IMG/VR virus record: IMGVR_UViG_3300035487_000961
Span: 1-27,094 of that record
Source: a virus
Reading direction: 5' to 3' (one strand)
Length of the DNA stretch: 27,094 nt
Part shown: piece after piece, positions 25,464 through 27,094 of the stretch
How the letters are laid out: every line of letters starts with the position of its first letter
How positions within the stretch are numbered: the stretch's first letter is position 1
Translations under genes and position numbers: made by a program
The notes under the pieces: model-generated
Databases searched by the model: none
What the model was told of the DNA's origin: nothing
Seen by the model: the letters and a program-made list of their open reading frames with translations, nothing else

Positions 25464-25835
25464 ATGATGAAAACATTTAATGACTATTTAGTAGAGAACG
25501 ATATATCTGAAAAAGATTATGAACTTATTAAAGAGGGTTTACAAGAAGAGTGGACTCCAGAATTAGAGGCTCAAATTGATGATGCTTTAGATATGTTCGA
25601 AAAGGAATATATGAAAGAAGATGGAACTTACGATCTAGAAAGACTTAACGAAGAGCTTACTAATGAAGGTTTCTTTGGTTCTATTATAGGTGGCCTTGCT
25701 GGATTTGCTTTAGGTAAATCAGTTGGTAAAATGATTGCAAGAGTATTAGGTATACAAAAAGGTATCTTTTATGATTTATTAACCTCCCGTTTAGTTGGTA
25801 CTGCTTTAGGTGCTACTATGGGTAAAAGAATGTAA
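25464..25835 (+). CDS. Putative internal head protein with capsid-targeting sequence and glycine zippers
   Basis: A protein of 123 residues. The N-terminus MKTFNDYLVE (residues 2-11) closely matches the capsid-targeting sequence of T4 internal proteins and Alt (MKTYQEFIAE). It ends in Leu-Val-Glu, the Leu/Ile-x-Glu pattern cut by T4 prohead protease gp21. Residues 12-68 are strongly acidic and helical. Residues 69-88 hold an exact GxxxG glycine zipper (Gly 72, 76, 80, 84, 88), and 112-120 repeat the pattern (Gly 112, 116, 120). Such zippers pack helices in membranes. I infer a head-packaged protein, cleaved in the prohead and possibly ejected into the cell, where the C-terminal part may associate with the membrane. 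A prohead core component is the alternative. Two ATGs are adjacent (25464, 25467); the second fits the motif. The stop abuts the resolvase start. No Shine-Dalgarno sequence is seen. Confidence 0.55.
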   Translation: MMKTFNDYLVENDISEKDYELIKEGLQEEWTPELEAQIDDALDMFEKEYMKEDGTYDLERLNEELTNEGFFGSIIGGLAGFALGKSVGKMIARVLGIQKGIFYDLLTSRLVGTALGATMGKRM

Positions 25836-26486
25836 ATGAATTTCATTGGAGTAGATTTCTCACTTAATTCTCCCGGTATTTGTATTTGGAATGATAAAGG
25901 TAGAGAATACCATTTTATAAATTATCTTAAACCTAAAACTGGTACTAAAGCTGAAAGGCTTATGCAGGAAGAAATTAGCCTCTTGCCAGATGTTACTATG
26001 GTAGCACAGCCAGATTTCACTAGTAATAAAGATTATTCAAAATCAGAATTAGCTAAAGTCAAAAGGTATGACAAGATGGCTGATGATATTATCAATTTAA
26101 TTTTACAGAACTCATATGAAAGCGATGGTTATACTATTGCCTTTGAGGGCTCTTCATATGGTTCTAAGATGGGAACCAATAATATGATCGACATGGCAGC
26201 AGGTGCAGCTATTTTAAAATTAAAGATGATTAAGGCCTTAAAGCCGGAAGATATTTTAACTGTCGCTCCAACCACTCTTAAGAAGTTTGCAGGTAAAGGT
26301 AATATGAGTAAGCTTCAATTGTTTGATGCTTTTAAAGCTAATGCCACTGAAGATAAATCTCTGCTTAAGTCTCCTTTATGGAACTATATTAAGAATATTG
26401 AAACTGGGAAGAAAGTTCCAAAGCCACTTGATGACCTTATCGACGCTTGCTACCTTGCAGCCTATACTGTAGATACTTTAAGCTAA
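25836..26486 (+). CDS. RuvC-like Holliday junction resolvase
   Basis: A protein of 216 residues with the RNase H-fold acidic residues of RuvC-type crossover junction endonucleases: Asp7 in MNFIGVDFSLNSPG, Glu104 in IAFEGSSYGSKMGT, and Asp199/Asp200 and Asp203 in KPLDDLIDACYLAAY. Between them, APTTLKKFAGKGNMSK (144-159) fits the segment that follows the second acid in these enzymes. RuvC nicks Holliday junctions symmetrically with Mg ions. In a phage it would debranch recombined concatemers before packaging, the role T4 gives to endonuclease VII. The start directly abuts the preceding stop (TAAATG), so the two are probably co-transcribed and coupled. The last four codons and stop lie inside a duplicated ~95-bp element. 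The bacterial RuvC is about 170 residues; the extra length is mostly a middle helical insertion. Confidence 0.85.
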   Translation: MNFIGVDFSLNSPGICIWNDKGREYHFINYLKPKTGTKAERLMQEEISLLPDVTMVAQPDFTSNKDYSKSELAKVKRYDKMADDIINLILQNSYESDGYTIAFEGSSYGSKMGTNNMIDMAAGAAILKLKMIKALKPEDILTVAPTTLKKFAGKGNMSKLQLFDAFKANATEDKSLLKSPLWNYIKNIETGKKVPKPLDDLIDACYLAAYTVDTLS

Positions 26487-26567
26487 CCTTATCTTTCCTT
26501 TAAATACATTACTTATATGCAAGGCTGGGAGATTTGTTCCAAACTAATTCAATTTAATTCAAAATAA
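26472..26567 (+). repeat. Direct repeat, copy 1 of a ~95-bp element
   Basis: Copy 1 runs from the last codons of the RuvC-like gene into non-coding DNA. It shares an identical 19-mer (TACATTACTTATATGCAAG, 26505-26523) with copy 2. A 5-pair stem (TGGGA at 26526-26530 with TTCCA at 26537-26541, 6-base loop) is also preserved. Identity by eye is roughly 80-85% with a few one-base indels. It may be a promoter cassette, an RNA element or a recombination duplication. Confidence 0.85.
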
Positions 26568-26602
26568 ATAATTAATAAGCTATTTAAGCTAATCTGTGCT
26601 TT

Positions 26603-26697
26603 GATACCTTAAGCCTAACCTTATCTTTTCTTAAATTACATTACTTATATGCAAGCCCTGGGAAATTGTTCCAAACTATTGCAAAATAATTCAAACT
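26603..26697 (+). repeat. Direct repeat, copy 2 of a ~95-bp element
   Basis: Copy 2 lies 131 bases downstream of copy 1 and is wholly non-coding. It keeps GATACCTTAAGC, which corresponds to the final codons of the resolvase gene (Asp-Thr-Leu-Ser) with a single silent-type change; a one-base insertion (CTAA) removes the in-frame stop. The identical 19-mer is at 26637-26655. The stem is TGGGA (26659-26663) with TTCCA (26669-26673), here with a 5-base loop, so the stem is kept while the loop varies. Confidence 0.85.
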
Positions 26698-26735
26698 ATT
26701 TTTTAAATAAGTTAAATGAAACAATTCTAAAGTTT

Positions 26736-26745
26736 GATATATAAT
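26736..26745 (+). promoter_or_regulatory. Candidate promoter element (GATATATAAT) upstream of the 58-aa gene
   Basis: GATATATAAT lies 35 bases before the ATG at 26781, followed by ATATGCAA, a word also found in the duplicated elements. The same GATATATAAT occurs inside the 3' end of the 1743-aa gene (19655-19664), about 55 bases before the fibre gene. A promoter role is inferred from position and recurrence. Confidence 0.35.
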
Positions 26746-26780
26746 ACACATATGCAAACGATATTAATTAAAGAGAGCAC

Positions 26781-26957
26781 ATGTTAAGTACTGCTGAAAT
26801 TCTTCATCTCAATAACGCCTTAATAAATTTGGTGAGAGATAACAAGATCACTGCCTTAGAGCGTGAATCATTACTCCACAAAGCCGGGCTGCTTAAGCTA
26901 AAGGACGGAAGATGGAGAGAATCAGAAACTAGTATATTAACTATTGCAAACTCTTGA
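26781..26957 (+). CDS. Small protein (58 aa), unknown
   Basis: A 58-codon frame from ATG to TGA. It starts MLSTAEILHLNNALINLVRD, continues NKITALERESLLHKAGLLKL and ends with a basic, Trp-containing segment KDGRWRES and a short tail. It is predicted mostly helical and soluble, with no membrane segment or cysteine. Unlike the structural genes, it has a purine-rich AAAGAGAG directly upstream, which can act as a weak ribosome-binding site, and a candidate promoter 35 bases above. GC by count is about 38%, in line with coding sequence and above the flanking gap. I do not recognise it. Its place after a regulatory-looking region, before a gene with a strong leader, suggests a small early or middle gene product. 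Coding status is likely but not certain given the length. Confidence 0.55.
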   Translation: MLSTAEILHLNNALINLVRDNKITALERESLLHKAGLLKLKDGRWRESETSILTIANS

Positions 26958-26995
26958 AACTAATTAATTTTGCATACTATAAGGACTGAAAGTAA

Positions 26996-27035
26996 TAAAC
27001 ATTTAAACAATTAAACAACTAAACAACTAAAAGGA
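26996..27035 (+). repeat. Five-unit 8-nt tandem repeat in a 5' leader
   Basis: Units beginning TAAA recur exactly every 8 bases at 26996 (TAAACATT), 27004 (TAAACAAT), 27012 (TAAACAAC), 27020 (TAAACAAC) and 27028 (TAAAAGGA). The last unit contains the ribosome-binding site. The stretch contains almost no G and cannot fold stably, so the mRNA leader should be single-stranded. This suggests a binding platform for a single-strand-binding protein, or a translational enhancer. Confidence 0.8.
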
Positions 27036-27038
27036 AAC

Positions 27039-27094
27039 ATGGCAGATTTTGACATTTTTAACTTGGGCGTGGAAGACGTAGAAACCCACCAAGT
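27039..27094 (+). CDS. 5' end of a gene with strong ribosome-binding site (partial)
   Basis: Only the first 18 codons are in the window (MADFDIFNLGVEDVETHQ). An AAGGA Shine-Dalgarno at 27031-27035 sits 3 bases before the ATG, the best such signal in the window, which decides the start. The leader is the unstructured 8-base repeat. Too little protein is present to name a family. The leader arrangement recalls the autoregulated T4 gene 32 (single-stranded DNA-binding protein), but that is a speculation from the leader and not from the protein. Coding is very likely because the start context is strong and the frame is open to the window end. Confidence 0.7.
   Translation, partial: MADFDIFNLGVEDVETHQ

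Larger units (their letters stand above)
26487..26780 (+). other. Non-coding region with two repeat copies between the late module and a new gene block
   Basis: This 294-base AT-rich interval has no ORF of useful length. It contains most of repeat copy 1, copy 2 (26603-26697), three TTAAGC(C)TAA-type words (26478, 26584, 26609), a GATATATAAT element (26736-26745) and the word ATATGCAA near 26750-26757, which also occurs in both repeats. No tRNA or clear T-tract terminator is visible. It probably controls expression of the following genes. Confidence 0.7.

Noticed and set aside
26526-26680. GTTCCAAAC-type words resembling a tRNA T-arm, in both repeat copies
   Set aside because: No acceptor stem, anticodon arm or D-arm could be built around them.
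1-27094. CRISPR arrays, insertion sequences, tRNA genes and integrase/attachment sites
   Set aside because: I looked for repeated spacer units, transposase motifs, tRNA-like folds and recombinase genes and found none; the only clear repeats are those listed.

Overview
This window looks like the late structural region of a large, contractile-tailed (T4-like/P2-like baseplate) bacteriophage, probably infecting a member of the Bacteroidota such as a marine flavobacterium. The phage call rests on gp25-, gp6- and tail-protein-I-like baseplate genes, collagen-repeat and other fibre genes, a tail-tube-fold protein, a T4-style capsid-targeting peptide and a RuvC-like resolvase. The host call is an inference. 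The DNA is AT-rich, and almost every start codon is preceded by an A/T-rich leader without a Shine-Dalgarno sequence, as in Bacteroidota. All recognised genes are on the + strand.

Layout. (1) 1-681: the 3' end of a ribosomal protein S1-like RNA-binding protein. (2) 738-2045: a glutamine-synthetase-fold amidoligase fused to a C-terminal repeat (beta-helix-like) region. (3) 2050-2916: a virion structural protein, neck/connector-like. (4) 2936-8752: a baseplate cluster in the order gp25/W, gp6/J, a small protein, tail-protein-I/gp7-like, then a short fibre, which parallels the P2 W-J-I-H order. (5) 8771-19718: three very large virion proteins (647, 1238 and 1743 aa). (6) 19720-21933: a tail fibre with a collagen-like stalk. 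(7) 21967-22770: an inner-membrane-anchored coiled-coil protein with a C-terminal beta-hairpin, a spanin-like candidate. (8) 22777-25436: another virion protein with a degenerate cupredoxin-like segment, and a gp19/gp54-like tube protein. (9) 25464-26486: a small protein with an apparent capsid-targeting sequence plus two glycine zippers, followed directly by a RuvC-like resolvase. (10) 26487-27094: the architecture changes. A ~95-bp element is duplicated in a 294-bp non-coding region, followed by a 58-aa ORF and the start of a gene with a real Shine-Dalgarno sequence and a strikingly regular 8-nt repeat leader.

The genes from 738 to 26486 are tightly packed (most gaps under 20 nt, one 1-nt overlap) and probably form one or a few late transcripts. 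Longer gaps at 682-737, 14433-14486, 25437-25463 and 26487-26780 each contain GATATATA, a candidate phage promoter element. The structural genes together would build baseplate, fibres and part of the tube. The resolvase probably debranches DNA before packaging, and the glycine-zipper protein may be packaged in the head and delivered with the DNA.
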